Of a stretch of 33,530 nucleotides of DNA, positions 32,655 to 33,530 are shown piece after piece. The position numbers were made by a program, and so were the translations under genes. Source of the DNA: Halorubrum coriense DSM 10284. GTDB lineage: Archaea > Halobacteriota > Halobacteria > Halobacteriales > Haloferacaceae. The stretch spans positions 43,213 through 76,742 of the forward strand of contig NZ_AOJL01000008.1 in the NCBI RefSeq assembly GCF_000337035.1, in the 5' to 3' direction. The first letter of the stretch is position 1. Every line of letters begins with the position of its first letter. The notes under the pieces were generated by a model that was not told the DNA's origin, searched no databases, and saw only the letters and a program-made list of their open reading frames with translations.

Positions 32655-32686
32655 TTGACCTCCTCCCCCGCGTGAACGCGGAGGAA
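32655..32686 (-). mobile_element. Probable end of an IS200/IS605 (IS1341-type) element
   Basis: On the minus strand this reads GATTCCTCCGCG then TTCACGCGGGGGAGGAGG and ends TCAA, the hairpin-plus-tetranucleotide form seen at right ends of IS200/IS605-family elements. The stem is CCGCG (32668-32672) with CGCGG (32677-32681) around a TGAA loop. No tnpB or tnpA coding sequence is recognisable beside it, so this is a relic. In intact elements this region is also the 3' end of the guide RNA scaffold, with the flanking DNA serving as guide. Confidence 0.5.
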
Positions 32687-33050
32687 TCTGCCTGCTAGCC
32701 CTGTTAGCACGTCTGTGATGACCGCTATCTCTGTGAGCTGCTCGGTGTTGTCCACCTACGTCTTCATGTTCGCGACGACGCCAGCGACGAACTGTCTGAG
32801 TCCATCACGGTGATGCCCGGCTACATCGACAAGCGCAGCATGCGCTGCTCAATCTATAACCATCTGATATTGAAATGGGAATTTGAATTCAGTGTTGAAA
32901 TCACTACCATCATCTCTGTGTATCTGTCCAATTCACTGGCGCTGGACAGTCTCATTTAAACGTTCTATGTTGAGGCAAGCGTCAGCGTTGGGGTCTGAAG
33001 CATCTCTAAAGCAACCGAAGTCGAGCTCGCTGAATCGGTTACATGCTCTT

Positions 33051-33072
33051 GTTAATATTGATTATAATTAAC
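33051..33072. promoter_or_regulatory. AT-rich inverted repeat upstream of the permease gene
   Basis: GTTAAT (33051-33056) and ATTAAC (33067-33072) are perfect reverse complements around a 10-base AT-only-but-one centre. It lies about 26 bases upstream of the TATA box at 33098, where an archaeal activator would bind. Short arms in AT-rich DNA could also arise by chance. Confidence 0.3.
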
Positions 33073-33097
33073 CGAGATTATCTTGTGTGAAAACGAA

Positions 33098-33104
33098 TTT
33101 ATAC
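33098..33104 (+). promoter_or_regulatory. TATA box of the TauE/SafE-family gene
   Basis: TTTATAC is centred about 34 bases before the ATG at 33135, giving a leader of only a few bases. Confidence 0.6.
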
Positions 33105-33134
33105 CGCTCCCCGTAACTCGCGTTCCACGCCTCA

Positions 33135-33530
33135 ATGAGTAGTTCACTGTCGAGCGGTGTGCAGCGTACATTCCTTCGATATCAGCACGTCGTCGTGTTC
33201 CTCGCACCGCTGTTGTTCGTCGCCGGAGTCTACGCCTTCGCGCCGACGCCGGCCGACGCCGGCGTCGATTACTGGACCGAGTACTGGTGGCTGTTCCTCG
33301 TGTTCGTCACCGGTGCGACGATCGTCAACACCGTGGGGATCAGTGGGTCGGCGCTGTTCGTCCCGTTCCTCATCTTCCTCTTCCCGCTCGTCGCGTACCC
33401 GCTGGAGCCGACGACGCTGGTGAAGATCGGTCTCATCAGCGAGTCGTTCGGCCTATCGAGTTCGTCGCTCGCGTTCATCCAGTACGGGCTCGTCGACCGA
33501 CGCCTCTCGCTGTCGCTCGTGTTGGGCGGC
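33135..33530 (+). CDS. TauE/SafE-family (TSUP) membrane permease, N-terminal part
   Basis: 132 codons, open to the right edge. After a short polar start (MSSSLSSGVQRTFLRY) there are at least three membrane segments: about residues 19-36 (VVVFLAPLLFVAGVYAF), 48-68 (WWLFLVFVTGATIVNTVG) and 75-95 (ALFVPFLIFLFPLVAY). The GISGSALFVPFLI stretch is the conserved glycine-rich repeat of TSUP permeases, which move sulfite, sulfonates or other organosulfur anions. The substrate is unknown. It has its own TATA box and lies just beyond the AT-rich relic region. Confidence 0.85.
   Translation, partial: MSSSLSSGVQRTFLRYQHVVVFLAPLLFVAGVYAFAPTPADAGVDYWTEYWWLFLVFVTGATIVNTVGISGSALFVPFLIFLFPLVAYPLEPTTLVKIGLISESFGLSSSSLAFIQYGLVDRRLSLSLVLGG

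Larger units (their letters stand above)
32435..33134. other. 700-base gene-poor AT-rich region
   Basis: I see no convincing gene. Counted lines fall to 43% and 37% GC near 33001-33120, against 70-80% in neighbouring genes. It contains the Cmi4 promoter, a 12-base stem-loop (32493-32525), an IS200/IS605-type end (32655-32686), a 7-base stem (CTGTCCA at 32924, TGGACAG at 32943) and a 6-base AT-rich inverted repeat (33051-33072). A minus-strand frame from about 32905 to 32604 has only three stops in ~100 codons and could be a decayed gene, but I do not recognise it. Confidence 0.7.

Noticed and set aside
32435-33134. AT-rich region examined for CRISPR repeats because of the nearby Cas4-like gene
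   Set aside because: No direct repeats of 25-40 bases with regular spacing are present.

Overview
The window is chromosomal DNA of a haloarchaeon. The evidence is very high GC with acidic proteins (hand-counted 60-base samples reach about 83% in folCP), Tat lipoproteins with a twin-arginine motif plus lipobox, near-leaderless genes with a TATA-like box 25-35 bases before the start codon, and haloarchaeal marker genes: L40e, Sec61-beta, DUF5786, a DUF7560-type zinc ribbon, a cmi4-type protein and a FolC-FolP fusion. A Halorubrum-like genus is my inference and is not proven. I see no rRNA, tRNA or CRISPR array.

Layout. Positions 1-6.2 kb (minus strand): the start of an unknown gene, leuS of bacterial type, a large Tat lipoprotein with a coiled-coil tail, and a Tat lipoprotein glycerophosphodiesterase. 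A perfect palindrome separates these from a plus-strand SHOCT membrane protein. Positions 6.7-11.1 kb hold short housekeeping units: hisE-pdxT, Sec61-beta, a small thioredoxin, L40e, a metallo-beta-lactamase-fold hydrolase, DUF5786-DUF99, and an iron-sulfur uracil-DNA glycosylase. Positions 11.1-14.2 kb hold a phnDCE-type ABC transporter of clearly lower GC (about 55% in sampled lines). Positions 14.3-24.6 kb hold hisH, an aldo/keto reductase, a zinc-ribbon microprotein, an ABC-2 exporter pair, folCP, a Rossmann-DHH phosphoesterase, a methyltransferase and thioredoxin reductase. Positions 24.8-30.7 kb hold ilvA, a gamma-glutamylcyclotransferase-like protein, a MATE exporter, a truncated hemoglobin, a small unknown protein and a LeuA/CimA-type synthase. 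Positions 30.7-33.5 kb form the irregular end: a long leader before leuA with a near-perfect 19-bp inverted repeat, a broken Cas4-like nuclease gene, a cmi4-type gene, about 700 bases of AT-rich gene-free DNA with what looks like the end of an IS200/IS605 element, and the start of a TauE/SafE-family permease.

How the genes fit together. ilvA and the leuA-type gene both feed branched-chain amino acid synthesis. hisE and hisH are separate histidine genes. trxB and the small thioredoxin could form a redox pair. The other genes are mostly independent one- or two-gene units.

The least ordinary parts are the broken Cas4-like gene, the structured region upstream of leuA, the palindrome over the glycerophosphodiesterase promoter, the low-GC phn island and the decayed insertion-element region at the right. 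I did not find a clearly new multi-gene system. The strongest candidates for something undescribed are the leuA leader and the lipoprotein/phosphodiesterase pair.
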